NCBI RefSeq assembly: GCF_017872555.1
Contig: NZ_JAEDOX010000001.1
Coordinates: 930,001-994,000 of the forward strand
Reading direction: 5' to 3'
Length of the DNA: 64,000 nucleotides
Source of the DNA: Ruegeria sp. HKCCSA071
GTDB lineage: Bacteria; Pseudomonadota; Alphaproteobacteria; Rhodobacterales; Rhodobacteraceae
Both the position numbers and the translations under genes were made by a program. Below the pieces are notes generated by a model that worked only from the letters and a program-made list of their open reading frames with translations, did not search any database and was not told where the DNA came from. Below are positions 56,014-64,000 of the stretch, piece by piece (the stretch's first letter is position 1; every line of letters starts with the position of its first letter).

Positions 56014-56061
56014 TTGACATAATACCATTTGGTATCATATTAATACGATACCAAATGGTAT
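56014..56061 (+). promoter_or_regulatory. arsR promoter with two near-identical palindromic operators
   Basis: TTGACA (56014-56019) and TATTAA (56038-56043) are separated by 18 bp. Operator 1, ATACCA-TT-TGGTAT (56022-56035), fills the spacer. Operator 2, ATACCA-AA-TGGTAT (56048-56061), covers the expected transcription start. Centres are 26 bp apart. This layout predicts tight autorepression by the ArsR protein encoded downstream. Confidence 0.78.
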
Positions 56062-56078
56062 CTCTTCTGGAGTTGCTT

Positions 56079-56399
56079 ATGGATAACCGAACTCAAAACG
56101 CGTTCCGTGCGCTGGCCGATCCCACACGTAGGGACATTGTACAATTGCTCTCGTCTCAGGACATGACCATCGGGCAGTTGACAGACCAGTTCGACATGAC
56201 CCGGGCCGCGGTCAAAAAGCATCTGACCGTGCTATCCGACGGCGGCTTGATCACCGTCGAAACCCGTGGCCGCGAACGCATTAACCGTCTTGAACCACAG
56301 GGGATGGCCCCCGTTCTGGACTGGCTCAGGTATTTTGACCAGTTCTGGGACGATCGCCTCAACTCTCTCAAGGAAGCTGTTGAAAGGAAATCGAAATGA
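56079..56399 (+). CDS. ArsR/SmtB-family winged-helix repressor
   Basis: 106 residues: NAFRALADPTRRDIVQLLSS (helices 1-2), MTIGQLTDQFDMTRAAVKKHLTVL (HTH, recognition helix TRAAVKKHL) and a wing with ETRGRERINRL. No metal-binding cysteines are present, so this is the metal-independent subgroup usually paired with SRPBCC/AHSA1 proteins, as here. Start ATG 56079 has GGAG upstream. Overlaps the next gene by 4 bases. Confidence 0.92.
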   Translation: MDNRTQNAFRALADPTRRDIVQLLSSQDMTIGQLTDQFDMTRAAVKKHLTVLSDGGLITVETRGRERINRLEPQGMAPVLDWLRYFDQFWDDRLNSLKEAVERKSK

Positions 56400-56821
56400 C
56401 CGATGCAGTTCTGAAGAAATCGATCTTTCTGAGGGCCGAACCGGAAACGGTATGGGCTTATCTTACAGACCCGGATCGTCTGGCGGAATGGTTCCACAAA
56501 CCTCAACACCCTCTGTCCGCGGGTCAAAAGTTGGAGATGTTTGGCACGACAAGCGGCGACCTGTTGATTTGGGGTGAGGTTCGCGTTGCCAACCCTCCCA
56601 AATATCTGGAATACACGTTCACCGTAAAACCGATGGGCGACGCGGTGAGCGTGGTCAAGTGGACCCTGGAACCCGTCGCAGGAGGGACGCGCCTTGACCT
56701 GCGGCATGAAGGCCTGCCGCAGGGGGCCGATGCCTTTGGCCTGATCCTGGCGCTAGACAAGGGATGGGACGAACACTTTGGCAAGATGCGCACGGCATTG
56801 CACGAAACTGTTGATGCCTGA
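56396..56821 (+). CDS. SRPBCC (AHSA1/START-like) domain protein
   Basis: 141 residues of helix-grip fold: LRAEPETVWAYLTDPDRLAEW at the start, then PPKYLEYTFTV in the middle and GWDEHFGKMRTAL at the end. Binds hydrophobic ligands or assists chaperones in known relatives; the ligand here is unknown. Translationally coupled to arsR (ATGA). Confidence 0.92.
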   Translation: MTDAVLKKSIFLRAEPETVWAYLTDPDRLAEWFHKPQHPLSAGQKLEMFGTTSGDLLIWGEVRVANPPKYLEYTFTVKPMGDAVSVVKWTLEPVAGGTRLDLRHEGLPQGADAFGLILALDKGWDEHFGKMRTALHETVDA

Positions 56822-57035
56822 CCTCTTGTGCGAACCCGTCAGACGCCCTACTTAAGCGCGTGGCGGGTTCTGCCCTTCTTGTGACAGGTAGCATTCTGGT
56901 GGCCTTAAGCAATTCCGAGGGGGCTGGCTCTGTTCAGGTCCTGGCCTGATTACCTGGCGCCCACCTGTATATACAGGTCCTCGGGAATCAAACCACACGG
57001 TTGTTTGGTGGTCCCGCCACATTTTCCCCTGAAAT

Positions 57036-57341
57036 TCAGCGCCCTGCTGGGGCTTCCTGCTTTGCGACCGCCGGTTTAAAGCTGTGTACAACAGGGGTGC
57101 CCCGGCGCGGGCCTTGCGGCTTTTCTGCCATGCTCATGATCTTGTAGGCGAACTGGACACCCGCAAAGACAATGCCGTTCATGAACCAGATCATCACCAA
57201 AGCGATAAGGCCGATTTCCGAACTGGTTATCAGATGGCGCAGGTTTGCAACATTCAGCGCCAACAGGACGCCGACAAACACAGCCGAAATGACAAAGCCC
57301 CAGGCAACTTGCGTGATATAAAGGCGGATCAGTTTGGGCAT
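57036..57341 (-). CDS. Hypothetical membrane protein
   Basis: 101 residues with two membrane helices (about 13-33 and 42-65) and a basic cytosolic tail (EKPQGPRRGTPVV onwards). I recognise the type as conserved upstream of nothing in particular in Roseobacters but no family name. It is the gene after nusB on the same strand. The 215 bp between its stop and the SRPBCC gene hold nothing I can identify. Confidence 0.7.
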   Translation of the reverse strand: MPKLIRLYITQVAWGFVISAVFVGVLLALNVANLRHLITSSEIGLIALVMIWFMNGIVFAGVQFAYKIMSMAEKPQGPRRGTPVVHSFKPAVAKQEAPAGR

Positions 57342-57400
57342 GGCGAACCTCTTTGCGCGATGACATTCAAGTTAGCGCATATTTGGTTCTCGTAAAGGCG

Positions 57401-57883
57401 TCAGAATGCCTCGGGCTGTGCCTCACGCGCCATGTGATCCAGCACTGCGTTGACGAATTTCGGCTCTTTGCCTTCCGGGAAAAACGCACGCGCCACATCG
57501 ACGAATTCGGTAATGACAACCTTTGGCGGCGTGTCGCTTTGGGTCAGCTCGGCACCTGCGGCACGGAACACCGCACGAAGGGTTGGATCGATGCGCGCAA
57601 TCGGCCATTTGGCCACCAGTGCACGGTCGGTCATCTGGTCGATGGCCGCCTGATAGTTCACCGCATTGTCAACCAGGGACCGGAAAACCGAGATGTCGCC
57701 ATCCAACATCTCCTCACCCTCATAGACAGCGCCAAAACGGTGATCCAGAAACTCATTCACGACAGCTTCGGTCGTTTGCCCGGACTGTTCCATCTGGAAC
57801 AGCGCCTGCACGGCATAAAGCCGGGCGGCGGATTTCATCAGGCGTTTCTGGTTGGCCGGTTTCGGCGCGTCTGTCTTGGTCAT
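57401..57883 (-). CDS. nusB: Transcription antitermination factor NusB
   Basis: 160-residue all-helical RNA-binding protein that, with NusE, binds boxA and promotes rRNA antitermination. Motifs: SAARLYAVQALFQMEQSG near the start, then RIDPTLRAVFRAAGAEL and KVVITEFVDVARAFF. ATG 57883 overlaps the ribH stop by 4 bases, the common ribH-nusB coupling. Confidence 0.95.
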   Translation of the reverse strand: MTKTDAPKPANQKRLMKSAARLYAVQALFQMEQSGQTTEAVVNEFLDHRFGAVYEGEEMLDGDISVFRSLVDNAVNYQAAIDQMTDRALVAKWPIARIDPTLRAVFRAAGAELTQSDTPPKVVITEFVDVARAFFPEGKEPKFVNAVLDHMAREAQPEAF

Positions 57884-58431
57884 GCTGTCGAGGGTCCGTT
57901 GCTGTCGCCCGCCACGAGGATGGACTCGGACGGCGGTTTGAAACCGACGCCCTTTTTGGAAGAGCCCCACTTACGGCTGAGCGCGATCAGATGCAAGGCC
58001 GCAGCAGCAGCCCCACCCCCTTTATTCATCTTTTTGGGGTTCGCGCGGACTTCGGCCTGCGCATCATTTTCTACGGTCAGAATACCGTTACCGATGCACA
58101 GGCCCTGCAGGCCCATCAACTGGATGGCCCGGCTAGAGTCGTTGCAAACGGTTTCGTAATGCGTTGTCTCGCCACGAATGACGCAGCCCAGCGCGACGTA
58201 GCCGTCAAAGTTGCACTGACGATCGGCCATTGCGATAGCGGTCGGGATTTCCAGCGCGCCGGGCACCTCGACTACTTCGCAGGTTCCACCCGCGGCTTCG
58301 ATTTCGGCCTTCGCGCCCGTGATCAGGTTATCTGCAATCGCACGGTAAAACGGCGCCGCCACGATCAGCAGCTTGACCGGCTTGTCAAATGTCGGTGTCG
58401 GCAGAACGCCATGTTCGTCTTGAGCAGCCAT
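57880..58431 (-). CDS. ribH: 6,7-dimethyl-8-ribityllumazine synthase
   Basis: Condenses DHBP with the ribityl-pyrimidine. 183 residues with APFYRAIADNLITGAK, VEVPGALEIPTAIAMA, YVALGCVIRGETTHYETVCN (catalytic His in the T-H-Y segment) and GNGILTVENDAQA. An unusually long basic C-terminal tail carries RKWGSSKKGVGF. It lies 2 bp after ribBA. Confidence 0.96.
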   Translation of the reverse strand: MAAQDEHGVLPTPTFDKPVKLLIVAAPFYRAIADNLITGAKAEIEAAGGTCEVVEVPGALEIPTAIAMADRQCNFDGYVALGCVIRGETTHYETVCNDSSRAIQLMGLQGLCIGNGILTVENDAQAEVRANPKKMNKGGGAAAAALHLIALSRKWGSSKKGVGFKPPSESILVAGDSNGPSTA

Positions 58432-58433
58432 GA

Positions 58434-59555
58434 TCAGTCTTCCTTCAGGATCGAACGGGTGCCGACGATGGACAGGCCAAACGCGTCAAGCCCCAGATAT
58501 ACGGTTTGCGGCGAGTCGGTCAGCAGAACCAGTTCCTGAATTCCCATCTTGGACAGGATCTGCGCCCCCAGACCGGTTTGTTTGATTGTGCGCGGCCCCT
58601 CGTCGCCCGTGGCATATAGCGAGTTGCGCGGTTGACGGAACAGGCAGACCACGCCCCGTCCTTCTTCAGCAATCTTTTCCATGGCGCGCGGCAGTTCGCG
58701 CGAGGATTTCGGACCAAGACCCAGAATATCGGGGGCCTCGTGCAGAGCATGGGTGCGGGTCAACACCGGTTCGGGTGTGGTGATATCGCCCTTGATCATG
58801 ACCACATGTTCGATGCCATGGGTCTGATCGGTGAACAGCCGCATCTCCCACTCGCCGCCATATTCTGACGTCACCATCTGACGCGAGGTTTCAACCACCA
58901 GATTGTCGTTGCGCGACCGGTACGCGATCAGGTCACTGATCGTGCCGATCTTCATGTTGTGCTCTTGCGCAAACTCAACCAGATCAGGCAGACGCGCCAT
59001 GGTGCCGTCGGGTTTCATGATCTCGCAGATCACGCCCGAGGGATTCAGACCGGCCAGACGTGAGATATCAACGGCAGCCTCGGTATGACCGGCACGCACT
59101 AGCACCCCGCCCCGCTTGGCGCGCAAGGGGAAGACGTGGCCGGGCGTTGCGATATGAGCCATCGTGTTCTGCTCGTTGATCGCAGTCGCCACGGTCAGCG
59201 CACGGTCGGCGGCAGAAATCCCGGTACTGACCCCTTCGCGCGCCTCGATTGACACGGTGAATGCGGTTTCGTGCCGGGACGAGTTGTTCACCGCCATCAT
59301 CGGCAGCCCAAGTGCTTCGACCCGTTCTGCTGTCATCGGCAGACAGATCAGGCCACGGCCATGGGTGGCCATAAAGTTAATGGCCTCGGCATCGGCGAAC
59401 TCGGCAGCAATCACCAGATCGCCCTCGTTTTCGCGATCCTCGTGGTCGACCAGGATATACATCCGGCCCGCACGCGCCTCTTCAATAATGTCTTCGATCG
59501 GGCTGATCGCGTCGCGCAGCCGGGCCTCGACCGGGCCGGGTGTCTCAAAGCTCAT
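58434..59555 (-). CDS. ribBA: 3,4-dihydroxy-2-butanone 4-phosphate synthase with degenerate GTP cyclohydrolase II domain
   Basis: 373 residues. The N-terminal RibB domain is intact: [59 protein letters not shown] and [13 protein letters not shown]. The C-terminal half has the RibA fold, but the zinc-binding stretch after [15 protein letters not shown] lacks the three cysteines of active GTP cyclohydrolase II. It should supply DHBP only; a separate ribA would be needed elsewhere. ATG 59555 is set by the family start. Confidence 0.93.
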   Translation of the reverse strand: MSFETPGPVEARLRDAISPIEDIIEEARAGRMYILVDHEDRENEGDLVIAAEFADAEAINFMATHGRGLICLPMTAERVEALGLPMMAVNNSSRHETAFTVSIEAREGVSTGISAADRALTVATAINEQNTMAHIATPGHVFPLRAKRGGVLVRAGHTEAAVDISRLAGLNPSGVICEIMKPDGTMARLPDLVEFAQEHNMKIGTISDLIAYRSRNDNLVVETSRQMVTSEYGGEWEMRLFTDQTHGIEHVVMIKGDITTPEPVLTRTHALHEAPDILGLGPKSSRELPRAMEKIAEEGRGVVCLFRQPRNSLYATGDEGPRTIKQTGLGAQILSKMGIQELVLLTDSPQTVYLGLDAFGLSIVGTRSILKED

Positions 59556-59659
59556 TGGGCAGCCTTTCGCATGGCATGTTTGAACGGCGGAATAGACCAC
59601 TGAGGGCACAAAGACCAGTCCACAAACGGCGCAGGTCTGTTCCGACGCGACGTATCGTA

Positions 59660-60247
59660 TCAGGGCATTTCGGCCAGACGCGCCACATAACGGGCCAGCG
59701 TATCGATCTCAAGATTGACCCTGTCACCGACCTGCACGTCACCCCAAGTGGTGACCTCTTTGGTGTGTGGAATGAAGTTGATGCCAAAATCGCAATCTGT
59801 CACGTCATTGACCGTCAGGGATGTGCCGTTCAGTGCCACCGACCCTTTGGGCGCGATAAACCGTGCAAGATCTTTTGGCGCGCGTAGGGTGACGCGGGTG
59901 CTGTCGCCGTCTTCCTTGATCGCGATCACCTCGGCTACGCCATCCACATGGCCCGAAACGATGTGACCGCCCAGTTCGTCACCAACCTTCAGGGCGCGTT
60001 CCAGATTGACACGCTTGCCGACAGCCCAGGTGTCGAGATTGGTTTTCGAAACGGTTTCCGCGCTGATCTGGACGTCATACCAATCGTCGCCCAACGCGAT
60101 CACGGTCAGGCACACACCGTCACTGGCAATCGAGGCCCCGATATCGATGCCCGCAGTGTCATAGGTGGTCCTGATCCGCGCACGCAGGTCTCCCTGCTGC
60201 TCCAGCTCGGCGACGGTGCCCATGTCGGTGACGATCCCTGTAAACAT
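59660..60247 (-). CDS. ribE: Riboflavin synthase alpha subunit
   Basis: Dismutates two lumazines to riboflavin. 195 residues formed of two lumazine-binding repeats; MFTGIVTDMGTV at the start, SDGVCLTVI and HIVSGHVDGVAEV. It heads the ribE-ribBA-ribH-nusB run; ribD is not next to it. No FMN riboswitch was seen upstream. Confidence 0.95.
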   Translation of the reverse strand: MFTGIVTDMGTVAELEQQGDLRARIRTTYDTAGIDIGASIASDGVCLTVIALGDDWYDVQISAETVSKTNLDTWAVGKRVNLERALKVGDELGGHIVSGHVDGVAEVIAIKEDGDSTRVTLRAPKDLARFIAPKGSVALNGTSLTVNDVTDCDFGINFIPHTKEVTTWGDVQVGDRVNLEIDTLARYVARLAEMP

Positions 60248-60388
60248 TCCGTTAACCCTCAGTTCCTAACCTGTGCCTGACTTTCACCGTCGAGGTAAGG
60301 CCAACGGGCCGCGCGGGCAAGCCCTGCCTTGCCGTACACCCACCAAACGGGCATAGTTTTGGCAACAACAACAATACGAGCAGTTCGG

Positions 60389-61687
60389 ATGCCGCACCCG
60401 CCTTCAAGGTCTCATGATCGGGTCTTCCTGTTCCTTCAGGGCCCGCACGGACCTTTTTTCCCGGCCTTGGGGCGTATGTTACGCGCCACGGGGGCCCGGG
60501 TCTGGCGGGTTGGGTTCAATGCAGGTGATCAGGCGTTCTGGTTCGACAAGGCAAGTTACATCCCGTTTCAGGACAAACCGGAAAACTGGCCCGCAACACT
60601 GTCCTCTTTGATCGCTGAAAAAGCTGTTACGGATATTGTTCTTTATGGCGACACCAGACCCATCCATGCGCGTGCGGTCGAAATCGCGCGGTCGTGCGGA
60701 GTTACCGTACATGTATTCGAGGAAGGGTATCTGCGCCCCTGGTGGGTGACTTATGAGCGGGACGGGTCAAATGGAAACTCAATGCTGATGTCGCTGGATA
60801 TTCAGCAGATGCGTCAGGCCATGGCCCTGTCCGACCGAAAGGCACCGCCGCCCCCGTCGCATTGGGGAGACATGCGGCACCATATCTTCTATGGCGCCCT
60901 TTATCATTGGTTCGTGATGGCCCTGAACTGTCGCTACCGCAACTTTCAACCGCACAGGGAATTGCCTGTCTCGCAGGAATTCAGATTGTACCTCAAGCGA
61001 CTGTTTTTGATGCCTTTTCACCGTCTTCAGCGAAGTTTGGCGACGGCGCGGGTCAGATGGGGCGGATACCCCTATCATCTGGTACTGTTGCAGCTTGGGC
61101 ATGACAGTTCGGTGCAGGCTCATTCCAGCTTTTCGGGTATGTGTGAATTTCTTGAGCTGGTAATCGAAGGATTTGCACAAGGCGCGCCCGCCCATCACAG
61201 GCTGGTGGTAAAGGAACACCCCTTGGAAAACCATCGCGAACCGTTGCGACGCCGGGCCCGTGAAATTGCCAGAAAACACGGCATCGGCGACCGTGTTCAT
61301 TATGTGCCGGGCGGCAAGCTGGCCAGATTGCTGGATGAGGCGAGTTCGGCCGTCACCGTGAATTCCACCGCTGGACAGCAGGTCCTGTGGCGGGGTATTC
61401 CATTGCGCATTTTCGGGCGTTCGGTTTACGACAAGCCCGATTTCGTCTCACAGCAGCCGATCGCAGCGTTTTTCGCCGATCCCCGCCACCCGGATACCGA
61501 GGCCTATCGCTGTTATCGGCAATTTCTTCTGGAAACCAGTCAGGTACCCGGCGGGTTCTATTCAAGACAAGGCCGCCGTCAGCTGCTGCGCCGCGCCGTG
61601 GATATGCTTTTGGACACCAACGATCCTTACCAATCGGTCCTGAATACGAACGAGGCGCGAACGACACAGTTGAAAGTCGTCGAATGA
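60389..61687 (+). CDS. kpsS: Capsular polysaccharide export protein KpsS-like (LipB)
   Basis: 432-residue predicted beta-Kdo transferase that helps build the Kdo linker on the lipid end of ABC-exported capsule. Family motifs are FLFLQGPHGPFFPALGRML, LYGDTRPIHARAVEIA, VFEEGYLRPWWVTYE, VKEHPLE and VNSTAGQQVLWRGIP. ATG 60389 fits the family; a GTG 20 codons upstream is possible. First of three capsule genes on the + strand. Confidence 0.93.
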   Translation: MPHPPSRSHDRVFLFLQGPHGPFFPALGRMLRATGARVWRVGFNAGDQAFWFDKASYIPFQDKPENWPATLSSLIAEKAVTDIVLYGDTRPIHARAVEIARSCGVTVHVFEEGYLRPWWVTYERDGSNGNSMLMSLDIQQMRQAMALSDRKAPPPPSHWGDMRHHIFYGALYHWFVMALNCRYRNFQPHRELPVSQEFRLYLKRLFLMPFHRLQRSLATARVRWGGYPYHLVLLQLGHDSSVQAHSSFSGMCEFLELVIEGFAQGAPAHHRLVVKEHPLENHREPLRRRAREIARKHGIGDRVHYVPGGKLARLLDEASSAVTVNSTAGQQVLWRGIPLRIFGRSVYDKPDFVSQQPIAAFFADPRHPDTEAYRCYRQFLLETSQVPGGFYSRQGRRQLLRRAVDMLLDTNDPYQSVLNTNEARTTQLKVVE

Positions 61688-61767
61688 AACGGGTGGTGTG
61701 TGACTGGAAGTTAAGCAACTTACCAGCTAGTCTTCACGCAACTACAAAAGACTGAGGGTATCGGGCG

Positions 61768-62901
61768 GTGAAAGTCTCTCCTAGGCGATGGATGCGGGGT
61801 GTGTCCCTTGTGGCTGCAATTGGTCTGCTGGCTGCGTGCCAGTTGCCAAAATCCGGACCGAACAAATCCGAAATTCTGGCCGGTTCAGTTCAAAACGGGG
61901 GCAACGCATATGTCGTTGAAGTTGACGACAATGTCACACGCGCGACGTCCGCCATTCCTCAGTATGGCTTTTCGTCCTCCTTCAGCAGTGCCCAGACATT
62001 GACCGCAGATACCGTCCGCCCTGGTGACGTGCTGGGGCTGACCATCTGGGAAAACGTCGACGATGGCTTGCTGTCAGGCGAAACCGGTCTTGCGACCGCG
62101 TTGAACGAGGTTCAGGTCGATAGTGACGGATTTATCTTTGTCCCCTATGCAGGCCGGATTCGGGCCGCGGGAAACACGCCGGAACAGCTGCGCGTTCTGA
62201 TCACAGACAAGCTTCAGGAACAAACGCCGGACCCGCAGGTCGAAGTACGGCGCGTCGCGGGTGACGGGTCCACCGTCTCGCTGACGGGCACGGTCGCCGC
62301 ACCGGGCATTTATCCGATTGAACGGCCAACCCGATCGCTGCTTGGTATGTTGTCCCAGGCGGGCGGGGTCTCGGTCGCGTCGGACATCGCGCTGGTGACC
62401 CTGATCCGGGGCGATCAGAAGGGTACCGTTTGGTACGAGGACCTGTTCCGCAACCCCAAGCTGGACGTCGCCCTGCGCGGTGGCGACCGCATTCTGGTGG
62501 AAGAGGACAGCAGATCGTATATCGCCCTTGGCGCAACCGGGGGCCAGTCGCGCGTGGCATTTGAAAGTCAGGACCTGTCGGCTCTGGAAGCCTTGGCGCA
62601 GGTCGGTGGTCTGCTGACGCTTTCCTCGGATCCAACGGGAATATTCATTCTGCGCAAGGAACGTCAGGATGTCGCCCGCAGTATCACCGGACGCGCCGAC
62701 CTCAAAGGGGATCAGCGCATGATCTACCTGCTGAACCTGACAGCCCCCAACGGCCTGTTCATTGCACGCGATTTCGTGATCCGGGATGATGATACAATCT
62801 ACGTGACCGAAGCGCCCTATGCGCAGTGGAGCAAGTCGATCTCACTTATCGCAGGCGGTCTGACGCCCGTTGCAAACGTTGCCACGCTAACTGGCAATTG
62901 A
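61768..62901 (+). CDS. Wza/KpsD-like polysaccharide export lipoprotein
   Basis: 377 residues. A lipobox (LLAAC, Cys24) follows a basic hydrophobic leader, so the mature protein is a lipoprotein. The export domain has RPGDVLGLTIWENVDDGLL near residue 90, then VDSDGFIFVPYAGRIRAAG, SLTGTVAAPGIYPIE and a second SLBB-like repeat ending DDDTIYVTEAP. It should form the outer-membrane polysaccharide pore. Start is GTG 61768. Confidence 0.92.
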   Translation: MKVSPRRWMRGVSLVAAIGLLAACQLPKSGPNKSEILAGSVQNGGNAYVVEVDDNVTRATSAIPQYGFSSSFSSAQTLTADTVRPGDVLGLTIWENVDDGLLSGETGLATALNEVQVDSDGFIFVPYAGRIRAAGNTPEQLRVLITDKLQEQTPDPQVEVRRVAGDGSTVSLTGTVAAPGIYPIERPTRSLLGMLSQAGGVSVASDIALVTLIRGDQKGTVWYEDLFRNPKLDVALRGGDRILVEEDSRSYIALGATGGQSRVAFESQDLSALEALAQVGGLLTLSSDPTGIFILRKERQDVARSITGRADLKGDQRMIYLLNLTAPNGLFIARDFVIRDDDTIYVTEAPYAQWSKSISLIAGGLTPVANVATLTGN

Positions 62902-62904
62902 TGC

Positions 62905-64000
62905 ATGCGTCCCGATCCCGACACGTCAGCCGGGAGCGGGCTAAATCGGCTGTTTGTCTATAACGGCGGCTTTCTGACCCAGAAACGTCTGAGACGAATT
63001 CTGACGCTTTCGGGTTACGACATTTGTCTGGGACTTCCGAAAGAAGGCGATTGCGTAGGCGTCTGGGGCAACAGCCCGACAGCACATCGCGGCCTTAAGA
63101 TCGCCGAAAAACACGCTGCCCCGGTTCTGCGGGTCGAGGACGCCTTTCTCAGATCTCGGCACCCGGGCCGGAATGGCGAGCCCCCCTTGGGGCTGTTGCT
63201 GGATCGTTCCGGCCTGCATTTCGATGCCGCCACGCCGTCTGAACTTGAGACAGTGCTGACCACGCACCCTCTGGATGACACGGCCCTGCTGGACCGTGCC
63301 CGCGCCGCGATCACGCGGATCAGAGAGCTTAACCTCAGCAAATATTCCGCCTTCGATCTCGATCTTGATCCACCCGATCCGGGTTATGTTCTGGTGATCG
63401 ATCAGACGGTCGGCGATGCTTCAGTAACTGCAAGCGGAGCGGACCGCGCCCGGTTTCTTGAAATGCTTGTCTTGGCGCAGGAGGAAAACCCCGGCGCGCG
63501 TATCCTGATCAAGACACATCCTGAAACACTGGCGGGTCACCGTCAGGGGCATTTCACCGATCAGGACTTGTCAGACCGGATATCACGGTTCAACGACCCG
63601 ATCAGCCCATGGCCGTTGCTTGAAGGGGCCGTTGCTGTTTACACCGTGTCCTCGCAACTGGGGTTCGAGGCAATTCTGGCGGGCCACAAACCGCGTGTGT
63701 TCGGCCAACCTTTCTATGCCGGATGGGGCCTGACGCAGGATGACAGACCCGTTCCGCGCCGCCAGCGCAGCCTGACACGGGCGCAATTGTTCGCGGCCGC
63801 CATGCTGCTGTACCCGACTTGGTACGATCCCTATCGCGATCAACTGTGCGAGCTGGAAACGGTGCTGAACACGTTAGAGGCACAGACCCGCGCCTGGCGA
63901 CAGGACAAGAACGGCTGGACGGCATCCGGGATGCGCTTGTGGAAACGCAGGCATTTGCAACAGTTTTTCGGGCAACATGGAACGCTGCGTTTCACGGCAT
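62905..64000 (+). CDS. kpsC: Capsular polysaccharide biosynthesis protein KpsC-like (LipA), 3' end outside window
   Basis: 365 codons are visible of a protein usually near 670 residues; the frame is open to the window edge. It is the first of two glycosyltransferase modules of the dual beta-Kdo transferase KpsC: VYNGGFLTQKRLRRIL and GVWGNSPTAHRGLKIAEKHA near the start, then VLRVEDAFLRS, VIDQTVGDASV, IKTHPETLAGH and VFGQPFYAGWGLTQD. ATG 62905 is 3 bp after the preceding stop; an ATG at 62901 is in a different frame. Confidence 0.92.
   Translation, partial: MRPDPDTSAGSGLNRLFVYNGGFLTQKRLRRILTLSGYDICLGLPKEGDCVGVWGNSPTAHRGLKIAEKHAAPVLRVEDAFLRSRHPGRNGEPPLGLLLDRSGLHFDAATPSELETVLTTHPLDDTALLDRARAAITRIRELNLSKYSAFDLDLDPPDPGYVLVIDQTVGDASVTASGADRARFLEMLVLAQEENPGARILIKTHPETLAGHRQGHFTDQDLSDRISRFNDPISPWPLLEGAVAVYTVSSQLGFEAILAGHKPRVFGQPFYAGWGLTQDDRPVPRRQRSLTRAQLFAAAMLLYPTWYDPYRDQLCELETVLNTLEAQTRAWRQDKNGWTASGMRLWKRRHLQQFFGQHGTLRFTA

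Overview
The window looks like one contiguous piece of the chromosome of a marine Roseobacter-group alphaproteobacterium (Rhodobacteraceae). Evidence: GC-rich coding with many GTG/TTG starts, glyQ/glyS separated by clade-typical small genes, FolE2, MmcB, a VI-type [2Fe-2S] ferredoxin, LexA boxes of the alphaproteobacterial GTTC-N7-GTTC type, a SAM-II riboswitch, the clade's palindromic intergenic repeat (three copies), and a tRNA-His without G-1. No species can be named from the sequence alone. No phage, insertion sequence, CRISPR array or rRNA was seen.

Layout. 1-7.8 kb: 5' part of a pyruvate phosphate dikinase gene, glyS, a GltS-type symporter, a DUF6446 gene, a MarC gene and glyQ. 8-17.3 kb: a secreted protease-like protein that has lost its catalytic triad, a ThDP decarboxylase overlapping trkH, an Ala/Lys/Pro-rich protein, folE2, and metZ behind a SAM-II riboswitch and terminator. 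17.4-20.9 kb: a Ca2+/Na+ exchanger, an uncertain ORF, a LexA box joined to the 3' remnant of dnaE2, a ferredoxin and a VCBS-repeat protein. 21-28.5 kb: purD, xseA, a GST, lysoplasmalogenase, ftsY, a DMT permease and ispZ/yciB.

28.5-35.7 kb: a Crp/Fnr regulator followed at once by a perfect TGTGA-N6-TCACA site and a candidate small RNA, then a Deg protease, DUF2065, hflC, hflK, gor and rpiA. 35.8-43.5 kb: a GST, L-serine dehydratase, a GFA protein, a DMT permease, thiamine pyrophosphokinase, a 567-residue acidic low-complexity protein, DUF2842 and purA. 43.7-45.3 kb: a cobalt-type nitrile hydratase operon (alpha, beta, activator). 45.5-51 kb: secG, pyrG, a bacterioferritin lacking the heme methionine, a PEP mutase-like enzyme, two tandem TerB genes and a PhnD-like protein.

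51-54.6 kb: a polar amino acid ABC transporter with a 32-codon ORF coupled between its two permease genes. 54.6-57.4 kb: tRNA-His, a GNAT protein, DUF6324, LexA-box mmcB and an ArsR/SRPBCC operon with twin operators. 57.4-60.3 kb: nusB, ribH, ribBA (GTP cyclohydrolase II half degenerate) and ribE. 60.4-64 kb: an ABC-dependent capsule export locus (kpsS, a Wza-like lipoprotein, kpsC, cut by the window end).

Most genes are housekeeping. The least expected signals are regulatory or degenerative: the Crp-type site with its small RNA, the SOS-promoter/dnaE2 remnant, the riboswitch with two possible expression platforms, the twin-operator ArsR promoter, the coupled micro-ORF, and the pseudoprotease.
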